Positions 8,470-16,676 are shown, numbered from the stretch's first letter. The stretch is DNA of 49,739 nucleotides from Terriglobia bacterium (GCA_020073015.1 JAIQFZ010000016.1:1-49739); one strand, 5' to 3'. The notes: generated by a model not told the origin, from the sequence alone. Made by a program: numbers and translations.

Positions 8470-9828
8470 CTAGCAGTGGACGATCTTGTCGCTCTTGATG
8501 CCGCGGGTTGCGTTCCGGGAGTCGACGACCAGCTTGGCCTCGTTCACGATCTTCTTATAGTCATAGTCGGAGTGGTCGGTGACGATCAGCACGCAGTCGT
8601 ACTGGCCAAGATTGTCGAGCGACGCGCATTTCATCTGCAGGTCGTATTTGCGGCCCCGGCCGACGAAGGGGAAATATGGGTCGTGATAGCTGACCTCGGC
8701 GCCTTCTTTCTGCAGCAGCTCGATGATGGTGAGTGCTGGGGACTCGCGCAGGTCGTCGATGTCTTTCTTGTAGGCGACGCCCAGCACGAGAACCTTGGAA
8801 CCGTTGATGGCCTTCTTGCTCTGGTTCAGCGCGCTGATGGTCGAGGCAATGACGTTGTAAGGCATGGCCACGTTGATTTCGCCGGCGAGTTCAATGAAGC
8901 GCGTGCGGAAATCGAACTCCTTCGCCTTCCAGGACAGGTAGAACGGGTCGACCGGGATGCAGTGTCCGCCGAGACCCGGGCCGGGATAGAACGGGTGAAA
9001 GCCGAAGGGCTTGGTGGCGGCCGCGTCGATGATCTCCCAGATGTTCAAGTCCATGCGCAGGCAGAGCATCTTCAGTTCATTGACGAGGGCAATGTTCACG
9101 CAGCGGTAGATGTTTTCGAGCAACTTGGTCATTTCGGCCGCGGCCGGCGACGAGACGGGAACGGTGCGGCGGAAAATGGAGCCGTAGAGCGCGGCTGCGA
9201 TTTCGCTGGCCTGGGGGTCGAGCCCGCCAATCACTTTCGGAATATCATGCCGCGCCACCTGGGTGTTGCCCGGATCCTCGCGCTCGGGCGAGAACGCCAC
9301 CCAGAATTCCTGGCCGCTGGCCGCGCCTTTGCGGGAAGCCTTCAGCCCGGCTTGGTTTTCGTTTTCAAGAATTGGGACCAAAACTTCTTCGGTCGTGCCG
9401 GGATAGGTCGTGCTTTCGAGGATCACGATCTGTCCGGCGCGCAGATGCGGCGCCACGGCGTGCGCGGTGTTGGTAATGTAGCTCAGGTCGGGCTCGTGAT
9501 ACTCGTTCAACGGTGTAGGGACGCAGATGATGATGGCGTCCATCGCGGTGATTTGGGAGTAGTTGGCGGTGGCCTGAAACCCGCTCGACTTCGCGGCCTG
9601 AATTTCTCTTGGCGTAATGCGGAAAATATACGAGCCGCCTTGAGCGAGGGTGTCGACCTTGCGCTGGTCGATGTCGAATCCGGTCACAGGGAATTTCTGT
9701 TCGCTGTAAAGCAGCGCCAGCGGAAGTCCGACGTAGCCGAGACCGATAATGCCGACTCTGGCTTTGCGGCCTTCGATGCGGCCTTTCAGATCAGTAAAGA
9801 AAGAAGAAGTGTTGAGTTGAGTCGTCAT
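8470..9828 (-). CDS. UDP-sugar 6-dehydrogenase (UDP-GlcNAc/ManNAc dehydrogenase type)
   Basis: This is a nucleotide-sugar dehydrogenase that oxidises C6 of a UDP-sugar to a uronic acid with two NAD+. The Rossmann motif GLGYVG is at residues 29-34. The central domain carries FSPEREDPGN, typical of the WbpA/TviB/CapL branch acting on N-acetylated sugars. The catalytic cysteine is C290 in GLGGHCIPVDPFYLSW. The C-terminal UDP-binding domain has KVLVLGVAYKKDIDDLRESP. ATG 9828 is chosen because it starts 25 residues before the Rossmann strand, as usual; upstream ATGs at 9852 and 9891 are less likely. The product would feed capsule, O-antigen or exopolysaccharide synthesis. The exact substrate cannot be fixed from sequence. 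Confidence 0.9.
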   Translation of the reverse strand: MTTQLNTSSFFTDLKGRIEGRKARVGIIGLGYVGLPLALLYSEQKFPVTGFDIDQRKVDTLAQGGSYIFRITPREIQAAKSSGFQATANYSQITAMDAIIICVPTPLNEYHEPDLSYITNTAHAVAPHLRAGQIVILESTTYPGTTEEVLVPILENENQAGLKASRKGAASGQEFWVAFSPEREDPGNTQVARHDIPKVIGGLDPQASEIAAALYGSIFRRTVPVSSPAAAEMTKLLENIYRCVNIALVNELKMLCLRMDLNIWEIIDAAATKPFGFHPFYPGPGLGGHCIPVDPFYLSWKAKEFDFRTRFIELAGEINVAMPYNVIASTISALNQSKKAINGSKVLVLGVAYKKDIDDLRESPALTIIELLQKEGAEVSYHDPYFPFVGRGRKYDLQMKCASLDNLGQYDCVLIVTDHSDYDYKKIVNEAKLVVDSRNATRGIKSDKIVHC

Positions 9829-9921
9829 AAGTTCGCAGGCAAATTCTAGCATCGAACCGCGCGGTTTCGACCGGCCGGGCCCTGGTTCCACACGATTCTT
9901 GCTCTGCCGATTCTCATTCGG

Positions 9922-10551
9922 ATGACGGCGGTAAGCCCGATTCGACCCAGGCGGGGTTTCCTTAGTAATATTCGCGATGAGATGCGCTTCTCTCGAGTTG
10001 TCATCCTTTTGCTAATTGTGGTTGGGCTGGCCAGTCAGGCAGCTCGATTTCTGGTGGTGGACGATCCGCAAAAGTCCGATGCCGTGGTCGTGCTGGCGGG
10101 CGAAACCAAGGTACGTCCGGCTCGAGCGCTCGCATTGCTGCGACAAGGAATGGCGCCGCATGTGTTCCTGGACGCTGAGGTCCGGGACGAGATCTTCGGC
10201 CAGCGCCTCACGGATCTCGCGCAGAGATATGTGGATAGCTTGCCGGAAGCGAAACAGGTTTTCGTATGCCCTATCACCGGTCTTTCGACCAACGCGGAAA
10301 GTGATGACGTGAACCGCTGTTTGCAGTCCGCGGGAGCGCATAAGGTACTGATCGTCACCTCGGAATTTCACACTCGGAGGGCCAGGATGATTTTCCGTCG
10401 CCGCTTGCCGCAGTATCAGTTCAGCGTGGCAGCCGCGTACGATTCCAATCAATTCGGCATGGCCTGGTGGAGCCACCGCGAGTGGGCAAAAGTTACGCTC
10501 GACGAGTGGATGAAGCTGGTCTGGTGGGAGGCAGTGGACCGGTGGCGGTAG
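9922..10551 (+). CDS. YdcF-like (DUF218) membrane-anchored protein
   Basis: A short basic N-terminus leads into one membrane helix (VVILLLIVVGLASQAARFLVV, residues ~26-46). After this comes a DUF218/YdcF Rossmann-like domain: SDAVVVLAGET, RPARALALLRQGMAPHVFLD, the STNAESDDV stretch and KVLIVTSEFHTRRARMIFRR, which carries the conserved His-Thr-x-Arg. Members of this family include SanA and ElyC, linked to envelope integrity and lipid-carrier metabolism; the chemistry is unresolved. At 209 residues it is full length. It is divergent from the nucleotide-sugar dehydrogenase, sharing a ~93-bp intergenic region. Its TAG stop codon runs straight into a heptamer array. Confidence 0.85.
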   Translation: MTAVSPIRPRRGFLSNIRDEMRFSRVVILLLIVVGLASQAARFLVVDDPQKSDAVVVLAGETKVRPARALALLRQGMAPHVFLDAEVRDEIFGQRLTDLAQRYVDSLPEAKQVFVCPITGLSTNAESDDVNRCLQSAGAHKVLIVTSEFHTRRARMIFRRRLPQYQFSVAAAYDSNQFGMAWWSHREWAKVTLDEWMKLVWWEAVDRWR

Positions 10552-10553
10552 TG

Positions 10554-10624
10554 AGTACCCAGTACTCAGAACAGGCGGCCGTCATCCTGCGCTCTCTCGA
10601 CTTCAACTGGGTACTGGGTACTGG
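10554..10624. repeat. inverted heptamer array (AGTACYC / CTGGGTA)
   Basis: AGTACCC and AGTACTC follow directly from 10554, with a decayed third unit. CTGGGTA occurs twice from 10607, then a partial CTGG. The second array is the reverse complement of the first, about 35 bp apart. The array starts 3 bases after the stop of the YdcF-like gene and ends about 50 bases before the CDGSH gene. Confidence 0.88.
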
Positions 10625-10675
10625 CAACTTCTTCTCTTCTGCGATAGCTTGAAAGCCATCTTATCCGGAGGTTTC

Positions 10676-10900
10676 ATGTCGCAAGTTACGATTACTGTCC
10701 GTAAGAACGGCCCGCTGCGGGTCGATGATCCCAATGGCGTTGTCGAAGTCGTGGATGCCGACGGCAATAAATACGATCTGACTGGCAAGGTTGCCTTTTC
10801 CTTATGTCGCTGCGCGGCCAGCGCGAACCGGCCATTCTGTGACGGCACGCACGGCAAGATCGGCTTCCAGGCACCCGATTGCGCGATCAAGACCAGCTAG
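10676..10900 (+). CDS. CDGSH-type iron-sulfur protein
   Basis: This 74-residue protein carries the CDGSH iron-sulfur signature near its C-terminus: CRCAASANRPFCDGTH, giving the 3-Cys, 1-His ligand set that holds a labile [2Fe-2S] cluster in the MitoNEET family. The N-terminal part (QVTITVRKNGPLRVDDPNG...) is the small beta domain seen in bacterial members. ATG 10676 is fixed by GGAGG 5 bases upstream (TCCGGAGGTTTC). The role is probably electron transfer or cluster storage in the cytoplasm; the partner is unknown. It is followed by a 158-bp gap to the PilZ gene. Confidence 0.93.
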   Translation: MSQVTITVRKNGPLRVDDPNGVVEVVDADGNKYDLTGKVAFSLCRCAASANRPFCDGTHGKIGFQAPDCAIKTS

Positions 10901-11058
10901 TCTCTGGCCTCTACCCATTGTCTAACTGGAAGCGGGGCGCGCGAAATCCTATGCTTACCGCATTCTCGTGATCTAGCATGGTGGGGAATCACCGCTCGTG
11001 AGACGGTGGATGACTTACAGTGAGCGTTTGCAGGCGAGGAAAAGGCTTGCTACACCAT

Positions 11059-12216
11059 ATGGGCCTTTCAGAGCAACCACAGCACGCCATTCGACGCAGC
11101 ACCCGGCTCCCGCTGGAAGTTCCTGTGCTTGTGACCAGCCTCGACCCGACGGTCTCGCTGTCGGAGGACTGCAACACCACGCTGGTGAATGCGCACGGAT
11201 GCGGAGTGATCGCGAAGCGGGAGATCCCGCGCGGGATGCGGGTGCGGTTGGAAATCGTTTCCGCGAAACGGCATACCACCGCGCAGGTGTCGGAGGTGGT
11301 TTCGCTGGGTGGTGTCCCGGAAACCTGGCTGATTGGCCTGGAACTCGACGTTCCGGGCAATTTCTGGGGAATCGACTTCGCGCCTTCTGACTGGAAGATT
11401 GACGAAACGCCGGCGCTACCCCTAAGCAAAGGTGAGGAGACGGAATCGGCGGCCAAACCGGCAACGCGTCGCTGGCGGCTGACGGACATCAGTACGGGCG
11501 CGTGCTATCTCGAAACCGTGACGCCATTTCCCGAGGGCACGCCGGTGCTGCTGAGCATTCGGGCCTCGAACCAGGAGTGCCTGCTGGACGGTATCGTGCG
11601 GGCTTCTCACCCGCAGGTGGGGATGGGAGTGGAATTTACGCATCCGGAGCACAAGACGCGAATTGAGGAATTGATCAGCCGATTGATGAGTACCCGCGAA
11701 GTCCCGCGCATTTTTGTAGGGCGCAAGGAAGGGCACCAGAAAGAGGAAGCCATCCGGCCGCCATCGACGTCACCGAGCCCGGATCCGCTGCTGGACCTGG
11801 TGCGAGAGGGGCCCATGCTGACGGTGGATCAGTTTTCGAGTGATCTGAGGGCGCAAAGGCTGGGCAAGCGGCGCGACCCGAGAATCGATGTGGCGTTGCC
11901 GGTGCTACTGACAGGGATCGACGAAAACGGACGCCCGCTCGATCAGCGGGTTACGACCGTGAACGTCAGCCGCCGGGGGGCATTGCTGGAGGGCGTTCAC
12001 GGGCGGCTGCGCCCAGGGGACCGGGTGACGCTGACGCACGGTCAGAAGAGAGAAATGTTTCGCGTGGCCTGGGTGGGCGAGGCGGGCACTCCGGGAGACG
12101 GGCAGATCGGCGTGGCCGCACTTGAGTCCAACAGTTCTTTCTGGGATCAGGATCTGGAAGGGGTGCAACCATCAATGGATTTGGCAAACTTGCGCGGACC
12201 CGGAGCGGGTGCCTGA
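11059..12216 (+). CDS. multi-PilZ-domain protein
   Basis: It contains PilZ-like beta-barrel domains, which in other proteins bind cyclic di-GMP. The first begins at QHAIRRSTRLPLEVPVLV (an RRxxR-like start), and a second segment spans ATRRWRLTDISTGACYLETVTPFPEG. A third, clearest copy is at the C-terminus: KRRDPRIDVALPVLL, then VNVSRRGALLEGV, close to the canonical RxxxR...DxSxxG pattern. In copy three the D/NxSxxG loop reads NVSRRG. No enzymatic domain is fused, so it is probably an effector acting by protein contact. ATG 11059 is taken; an in-frame GTG at 11020 is possible. Nothing around it (CDGSH, oxidoreductase) points to the controlled process. Confidence 0.8.
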   Translation: MGLSEQPQHAIRRSTRLPLEVPVLVTSLDPTVSLSEDCNTTLVNAHGCGVIAKREIPRGMRVRLEIVSAKRHTTAQVSEVVSLGGVPETWLIGLELDVPGNFWGIDFAPSDWKIDETPALPLSKGEETESAAKPATRRWRLTDISTGACYLETVTPFPEGTPVLLSIRASNQECLLDGIVRASHPQVGMGVEFTHPEHKTRIEELISRLMSTREVPRIFVGRKEGHQKEEAIRPPSTSPSPDPLLDLVREGPMLTVDQFSSDLRAQRLGKRRDPRIDVALPVLLTGIDENGRPLDQRVTTVNVSRRGALLEGVHGRLRPGDRVTLTHGQKREMFRVAWVGEAGTPGDGQIGVAALESNSSFWDQDLEGVQPSMDLANLRGPGAGA

Positions 12217-12314
12217 GTCAACACAAAGATCTCCCGAATGAGTTCTTGAGTTTGTAGAACCCACTCATCGCAAAGCACGTGATGAGTGGGGCGCCCCACC
12301 AGAGCACAACCCGT

Positions 12315-12341
12315 AAAGCCAGAGCCCAGAGCCGAAAGCCT
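12315..12341. repeat. heptamer array (AGAGCCC type)
   Basis: Four units, AAAGCC(6), AGAGCCC, AGAGCCG and AAAGCCT, follow at 7-bp steps except the first. Related units occur at 16719 and 34224. The array lies in the 160-bp gap between the PilZ and FAD-oxidoreductase genes. Confidence 0.7.
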
Positions 12342-12376
12342 ATCCAGAGTGATACACTCCCTCGCCGGAGGCCTTT

Positions 12377-14338
12377 GTGTCTGATCAACGGGACCGAGAA
12401 CTGGGCATGGGCGCGCGCATCACGCGCCGGGACTTTCTGAACGGAGTTGCCATCACGGCGGGAGCGGCCATGATTCCGCCGGAAATGTGGGCGGCGGCCG
12501 CTGCCGACCTCGAGGCGCAAGACGCACCCGGCTACTATCCACCCGCCAAGACTGGGTTGCGCGGCGACCACGCCGGGGCATTCGAAGCCATGCACAAGGT
12601 GCGCGACGGCGCCTTCTGGCAGGACGCACCAAAACCGGTGGATACGAGTGAATCCTACGACCTGGTGATCGTGGGTGGAGGCCTCAGCGGGCTGGCCGCA
12701 GCGCACTATTTCCGCAAGACCGCAGGCGACAAGGCGCGCATCCTGATTCTCGAGAACCACGACGACTTTGGTGGGCACGCCAAGCGCAACGAATTTCGTG
12801 CCGGCACGCGGACGATCCTAGGCTATGGCGGGACGTATTCGATTGAGAGTCCGGCACCTTACAGTGCGGTCTCAAAAGCGCTCATTGAAGAACTTGGGAT
12901 TGATGTGCCTTCGTATCCCAAGTACGTCAGCCGGGACCTTTACCGCTCCCTCGGCCTGCGCCCAAGGATCTTTTTCGACCAAGAGACCTTCGGCGCTGAC
13001 AAACTGGCCCTCAATCCCAGAACCTCCGGCTTCGATGAGAGTGGCGTCAATGAGAGTGCCGGGGAGGCGGGTTTGCAGGCCTTCCTGAAAGACGCGCCCC
13101 TCTCTGAGAAAGCCAAACAGGACTGCCTGCGGTTGTTCACTGAGAAGAAAGACTACTTTCCCGGCCTGAACTCCGACCAGAAGAAAGACCGTCTTGCCCG
13201 CATGAGCTACGCGAAATTCCTGACCGGGATCGCGGGCATGAGCGAGGAAATCGTCAAGCTCTACCAGGCCCTGCCGCATTCCTTGTTTGGCGTCGGCATC
13301 GACGCCGTTTCTGCGCAGGACGCCTGGGGTCTGGGCATGCCGGGCTTCGACGGCCTCAATCTCGAACCGGGGCCTGGTAAGGGCATGAACCGGGACGCGA
13401 TTCGCAACGAGGAAGCAGATAAATATTTCTTTCATTTCCCCGACGGCAACGGAACGATTGCGCGCCTGCTGGTGCGCAAGCTGATTCCGGCCGCGATTCC
13501 GGGAAGTTCGGCGACCGATGTTGTTCTCGCCAAGGCCGATTACTCGAGGCTCGACCAATCCTCGTCGCCGGTTCGCATCCGCCTGAACAGCACTGTGGTG
13601 AAGGTTAAGCACCTGGGCGATCCGGCGAGTGCGAAAGAAGTGGAGGTGACCTACTTCACGGAAGAGAAGCTCAAGACGGTGCGCGCCGCCAACTGCCTTC
13701 TTGCATGCTGGCACGTGGTCATTCCCTACCTTGCTCCGGAACTGCCCGACGCACAGAAAGAAGCCCTCGCTTCAGCACAAAAAGTTCCTCTGCTCTACAC
13801 CAACGTGCTGCTGCGCAACTGGTTGGCATTTCAAAAGCTGGGTGCCAACACCATCTACGCTCCGGGAATGTATTTCACTGCCACCACGCTCGATCTGCCC
13901 GTTTCGATCGGCGGCTACGAGTGCTCGAAGAAACCCGAAGAGCCGATTGTGATCCACATGATGAAAGCGGCCTGCAAGCCCGGACGCCCAGCGCGCGAGC
14001 AGCACAAGCTTGGGCGGATCCAGCTCTACATGACGCCGTTTGAGACGTACGAGCGCAATATCCGCGAGCAGTTGGCGCGCATGCTCGGGACCGGCGGCTT
14101 CGATCCGGCGCGCGACATCCTGGAGATCACGGTGAACCGCTGGCCGCACGGCTACGCGTACGAGTACAACTCGCTGTTCGATCAGTTCTGGCTCGAAGGC
14201 GGCGAGCAACCGTGCCAGGTGGCGCGCAAACCGTTTGGGCGGATCGCAATTGCCAATTGTGACGCCGATGCGTATGCCTATACCGACTGCGCAATCGATC
14301 AGGCGTACCGGGCCGTGCAGGAATTGACGAAAAAGTAA
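12377..14338 (+). CDS. Tat-exported FAD/NAD(P)-binding oxidoreductase
   Basis: The GTG start is supported by GGAGG 6 bases upstream. The N-terminus is a twin-arginine signal: ITRRDFLNGVAITAGAAMI, so the folded, cofactor-loaded enzyme should be exported. A dinucleotide-binding fold follows at about residues 95-125 (YDLVIVGGGLSGLAAAHYF, then LILENHDDFGGHAKRNEF), the pattern of flavin amine oxidase/phytoene desaturase-like enzymes. The C-terminus (FGRIAIANCDADAYAYTDCAIDQAYRAVQEL) is the usual closing FAD-contact segment. The length of 653 residues is long for the superfamily, with an inserted substrate region in the middle. The substrate is unknown. Its TAA stop directly abuts the repeat element at 14339. 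Confidence 0.88.
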   Translation: MSDQRDRELGMGARITRRDFLNGVAITAGAAMIPPEMWAAAAADLEAQDAPGYYPPAKTGLRGDHAGAFEAMHKVRDGAFWQDAPKPVDTSESYDLVIVGGGLSGLAAAHYFRKTAGDKARILILENHDDFGGHAKRNEFRAGTRTILGYGGTYSIESPAPYSAVSKALIEELGIDVPSYPKYVSRDLYRSLGLRPRIFFDQETFGADKLALNPRTSGFDESGVNESAGEAGLQAFLKDAPLSEKAKQDCLRLFTEKKDYFPGLNSDQKKDRLARMSYAKFLTGIAGMSEEIVKLYQALPHSLFGVGIDAVSAQDAWGLGMPGFDGLNLEPGPGKGMNRDAIRNEEADKYFFHFPDGNGTIARLLVRKLIPAAIPGSSATDVVLAKADYSRLDQSSSPVRIRLNSTVVKVKHLGDPASAKEVEVTYFTEEKLKTVRAANCLLACWHVVIPYLAPELPDAQKEALASAQKVPLLYTNVLLRNWLAFQKLGANTIYAPGMYFTATTLDLPVSIGGYECSKKPEEPIVIHMMKAACKPGRPAREQHKLGRIQLYMTPFETYERNIREQLARMLGTGGFDPARDILEITVNRWPHGYAYEYNSLFDQFWLEGGEQPCQVARKPFGRIAIANCDADAYAYTDCAIDQAYRAVQELTKK

Positions 14339-14497
14339 GTGTAGCGCGGGCACTCCTGCCCGCGCAGGCGGCGGGCGGAATTAATCTGGGGTTCGAAGTA
14401 TCTAGGATTTGATCCAAAGAACGACTCCGTCTGCTCTTAAACGCGGCGTGCGTAGCGCTCGCGTCAGCTAACGCGGGCAGGAATGCCCGCGCCACAC
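14339..14497. repeat. 159-bp element with terminal inverted hairpin repeats
   Basis: The left end reads TGTAGCGCGGGCACTCCTGC and continues to complete a 9-bp stem (14344-14365). The right end (14472-14497) is the same sequence inverted, ending GCCACAC. The two ends are thus terminal inverted repeats that are each palindromic. The ~105 bp between them has no gene. The left end begins on the base after the TAA stop of the oxidoreductase. The stem resembles that at 8415. Confidence 0.75.
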
Positions 14498-14516
14498 GAG
14501 TTCAGGAGGTTTCTAC

Positions 14517-15059
14517 ATGCCTGCGCGTTCTGCCAAGCGTCCTGTTGCAGGCACATCTGCTAACTCCCAATCCGCACCCCAGGCTGACCGGCCGTTTGCT
14601 CCGGGCTACGGCATTGTGGGCCCAGAAGACGGGAAGGGGTTGCTGCCATGGTCGTGGGTTGCCAAGCGGATGAGTCCCTGCCGGACGTTCTGGGTGGCCA
14701 CGATCCACGCTAGTCAAGCGCGTCCGCATGTCATGCCGGTGTGGGGCGTGTGGCTTGACGACGCGTTCTTTTTCTCAACCGGACGCAAGTCTCGCAAAGG
14801 GCAGAACCTCGCGGTGAATCCGGCGTGCACGGTGGTGAACGACGACGGGGAAGAGGCGGTGATTGTCGAAGGCTCGGCCGAGGAACTCAAAGACGCAACT
14901 GCTCTGGAGCGAGTGGCTGCGGCTTATCTGAAGAAATACAAGATGGATCCGCGCAGCATGGGCGAGCCAATTTTCAGGGTGCGTCCGAAGACGGTGTTTG
15001 GGCTGATTGAGAAAAGCTTTCCGAAGTCGGCGACGCGGTGGAAGCTGGAGAATTTGTAA
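14517..15059 (+). CDS. pyridoxamine 5'-phosphate oxidase-like flavin/F420-fold protein
   Basis: The split-barrel fold of the PNPOx superfamily is suggested by CRTFWVATIHASQARPHVMPVWGVWLDD, FFFSTGRKSRKGQNLAVNPACTVV and EEAVIVEGSAEELKD. These match the first strands, the phosphate-contacting S/T-G-R-x-S/R-K turn, and the family's central strand. Such proteins bind FMN, F420 or haem and reduce small molecules; the cofactor cannot be assigned here. The C-terminus (RVRPKTVFGLIEKSFPKSATRWKLENL) is also family-like. AGGAGG lies 8 bases before the ATG. An unstructured 25-residue N-terminus precedes the fold. The last codons and stop are part of an AATTTGY-like repeat. Confidence 0.85.
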   Translation: MPARSAKRPVAGTSANSQSAPQADRPFAPGYGIVGPEDGKGLLPWSWVAKRMSPCRTFWVATIHASQARPHVMPVWGVWLDDAFFFSTGRKSRKGQNLAVNPACTVVNDDGEEAVIVEGSAEELKDATALERVAAAYLKKYKMDPRSMGEPIFRVRPKTVFGLIEKSFPKSATRWKLENL

Positions 15060-15116
15060 TTTCGCAATTTGCAAAGCAACTCAGCGACCGAGTCAAATCA
15101 CCAATCACCAATCACA
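15051..15116. repeat. two short 7-bp-period arrays (AATTTGY and AATCACC)
   Basis: AATTTGT and AATTTCG step by 7 bp from 15051, then another AATTTGC after an 8-bp step; this covers the C-terminal codons and stop of the PNPOx-like gene. AATCACC occurs twice plus AATCACA from 15096 to 15116, covering the TGA stop of the BrkB gene on the other strand. Unlike the arrays at 3116, 6953 and 10554, the two parts are not reverse complements of each other. Confidence 0.7.
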
Positions 15117-15981
15117 GATTCCGCAGTATTCTCCGCGCCGACAGATGTGCCCCCGTCAGCAGCAGCATTCCCGAGAGAAAAGCCCAGAACATCAAGCTCA
15201 CTGAGATCGCGAAGGGGCCGTAGACTTCTCCGAAGTTGAGCCAGGGGAGAGCGAAGATGTAGGCGTATTTCAGCACTTCCGAGAGCAGGCCCATCAGAAT
15301 GGCGGTGGGCAGAACGCCTCGGGCGGGAACTTTTCCGTTCGGCAGCAACCAGTAGACCAAAAAGAAAACGGCAATGCTGGCCAGAATCGCGAATACCTTC
15401 ATGGTCACGAAGCCCACCAACTGCACGTACCAGGCGCCGTAACCGTGGAGAGCGCTTTTCACCACGGCGACGTTGCCCGCGGTCAGGGCGACGGATAGCA
15501 GGGCGAGTGATCCGCAGGCAAAGGCAAGGCCGAGCGCGATCAGTTGATTGCCGAGGTACGAGCGATTGTTGCGGAATCCCCAGACGCGGTTGAGCGCGAC
15601 CTCAAGGGGAAGGAAGATTCCCGTCGAAGTAATCAGCAGCATGACCAGTGAGAAGATCTGGGCGCGATGATGCGCGCTGACGAGCGCGTTCAGATTGCGG
15701 ATGACGAATTCCTGTCCGGTGGGCAGGTAGTCGCGCAGCAGGCTCTCCACGACGCTGTACATGATCTGCGAATGAAACACTCGCCGGATGAGCGTCAGCA
15801 GCAACAGCAGGAAGGGGAAAAAAGAGAGGATGGCGTTGGCTGCGACCGAGAAGGCAAAGGTGTGGACTTCGGTTCGGAGCATATAGCGCGCCGTTGAACG
15901 CAGCAGCCCCTCTAGGTGCGCCCGGCGAAACTCGCTGGCCCCGTGCTGTTCAGAAATTTCAACTGGAGTGATCGATGACAC
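15112..15981 (-). CDS. YihY/BrkB-family inner-membrane protein
   Basis: This polytopic membrane protein has about six helices and the YihY/BrkB pattern: TFAFSVAANAILSFFPFLLLLL near the N-terminus, LNRVWGFRNNRSYLGNQL in the middle, VFFLVYWLLPNGKVPARGVLPTAI, and the final FALPWLNFGEVYGPFAISVSLMFW segment. Family members were once named ribonuclease BN by mistake; the true role (transport or envelope maintenance) is unresolved. The start is GTG at 15981, with only a weak GAGAAAAG upstream. It converges with the PNPOx-like gene, 52 bp apart, and its stop codon lies inside a heptamer array. Confidence 0.9.
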   Translation of the reverse strand: MSSITPVEISEQHGASEFRRAHLEGLLRSTARYMLRTEVHTFAFSVAANAILSFFPFLLLLLTLIRRVFHSQIMYSVVESLLRDYLPTGQEFVIRNLNALVSAHHRAQIFSLVMLLITSTGIFLPLEVALNRVWGFRNNRSYLGNQLIALGLAFACGSLALLSVALTAGNVAVVKSALHGYGAWYVQLVGFVTMKVFAILASIAVFFLVYWLLPNGKVPARGVLPTAILMGLLSEVLKYAYIFALPWLNFGEVYGPFAISVSLMFWAFLSGMLLLTGAHLSARRILRNL

Positions 15982-16097
15982 CTTTTCTCAAATCTTATCA
16001 AATACTTACGCCTTTGCTCGCAGGACGTACCCGGGCCACACTGGCGCCGGTGCGTGGTCTGAGGCCCAAGGTCATGTTGTTTTCAATCACTTAACGC

Positions 16098-16125
16098 TTG
16101 CAAAGTGTGATCTTGCTGCTATTAT
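16098..16125 (+). promoter_or_regulatory. candidate sigma-70 promoter of the cold-shock gene
   Basis: TTGCAA (16098-16103), a 16-bp spacer, then TATTAT (16120-16125). Transcription would start near 16132, at the foot of a 12-bp hairpin, leaving a leader of about 280 nt. The assignment rests on hexamer match only. Confidence 0.45.
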
Positions 16126-16130
16126 CTTGG

Positions 16131-16413
16131 GCTCGTCAGCCGCACCCGGCTGACGAGCAAGGCTAAGGTTGACGTTTCTGTGGCAGGCTGTTCTACATCG
16201 CGCCTTCTTAACACGGCTCCCATCAGGTTCCGTCACGGGCAACCATGCGGCGGAACTCGCGGAGCCGTTTCTGTTGGAGCGATGTGGCCCGCGTGCGGTA
16301 ACCCGACCAAAATTCTTACCGTCCTTTGAGGGGGGGTGTCCCGCTTCCCCGGGACAAACGATCCATAGAGACGGAAGAATATTTTCAAGCGAAGAGACGA
16401 AAGGAGTTTTTTT
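16131..16413 (+). other. long structured 5' leader of the cold-shock gene
   Basis: The 432-bp gap 15982-16413 has no supported gene. From the predicted start site it contains a perfect 12-bp hairpin GCTCGTCAGCCG / CGGCTGACGAGC with loop CACC (16131-16158). Further on are a CGGTAA...TTACCG pairing (about 16296-16321) and a 7-bp stem TGTCCCG / CGGGACA with a 6-base loop (16337-16356). The stretch ends in AAAGGAG before the GTG. Long, foldable leaders control cspA-type mRNAs in Escherichia coli; a similar role here is inference. The first hairpin could also be one of the dispersed hairpin repeats. Confidence 0.5.
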
Positions 16414-16617
16414 GTGAGAGAGAAGGGTACTGTGAAGTGGTTTAACGGAGCGAAGGGATATGGTTTCATCCAGCGCTCCACCGGCGAGGATGTCTTCGTG
16501 CACTTCTCCGCCATCCAAGAGAACGGTTACCGCACGTTGAACGAAGGCGAGACCGTCGAATTCGATCTGCTCAAAGGTCCCAAAGGCTTTCAGGCGGGCA
16601 ACGTTGTGCGGGCATAG
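16414..16617 (+). CDS. cold-shock domain protein
   Basis: This 67-residue protein is a single cold-shock (OB-fold) domain that binds single-stranded RNA and DNA. Both nucleic-acid-binding motifs are present: RNP1-like KGYGFIQR and RNP2-like VFVHFSAI, after the standard opening [14 protein letters not shown]. The rest ([23 protein letters not shown]) matches the family to its last residue. The start is GTG with AAGGAG 7 bases upstream. It is a single-gene unit with a long leader and its own intrinsic terminator 24 bp after the stop. The function is probably an RNA chaperone, constitutive or cold-induced. Confidence 0.97.
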   Translation: MREKGTVKWFNGAKGYGFIQRSTGEDVFVHFSAIQENGYRTLNEGETVEFDLLKGPKGFQAGNVVRA

Positions 16618-16640
16618 ACTTAGCTAAACCAGTTCGCAAA

Positions 16641-16667
16641 CCCTCTCGATCGTTGAGAGGGTTTTTT
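16641..16667 (+). terminator. intrinsic terminator of the cold-shock gene
   Basis: CCCTCTC, a 7-base loop, GAGAGGG, then a run of six T. It lies 24 bp after the stop of the cold-shock gene. Confidence 0.92.
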
Positions 16668-16676
16668 GTTGGAGAG

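Noticed and set aside
8437-9849. 470-codon plus-strand open frame opposite the nucleotide-sugar dehydrogenase
   Set aside because: It is the antisense of a clearly conserved gene in GC-rich DNA. It has no domain or ribosome site.
16180-16330. Cyclic-di-GMP (GEMM) riboswitch in the cold-shock leader
   Set aside because: A GGTAACCC string is present, but the conserved core motifs of that riboswitch are missing on both strands.
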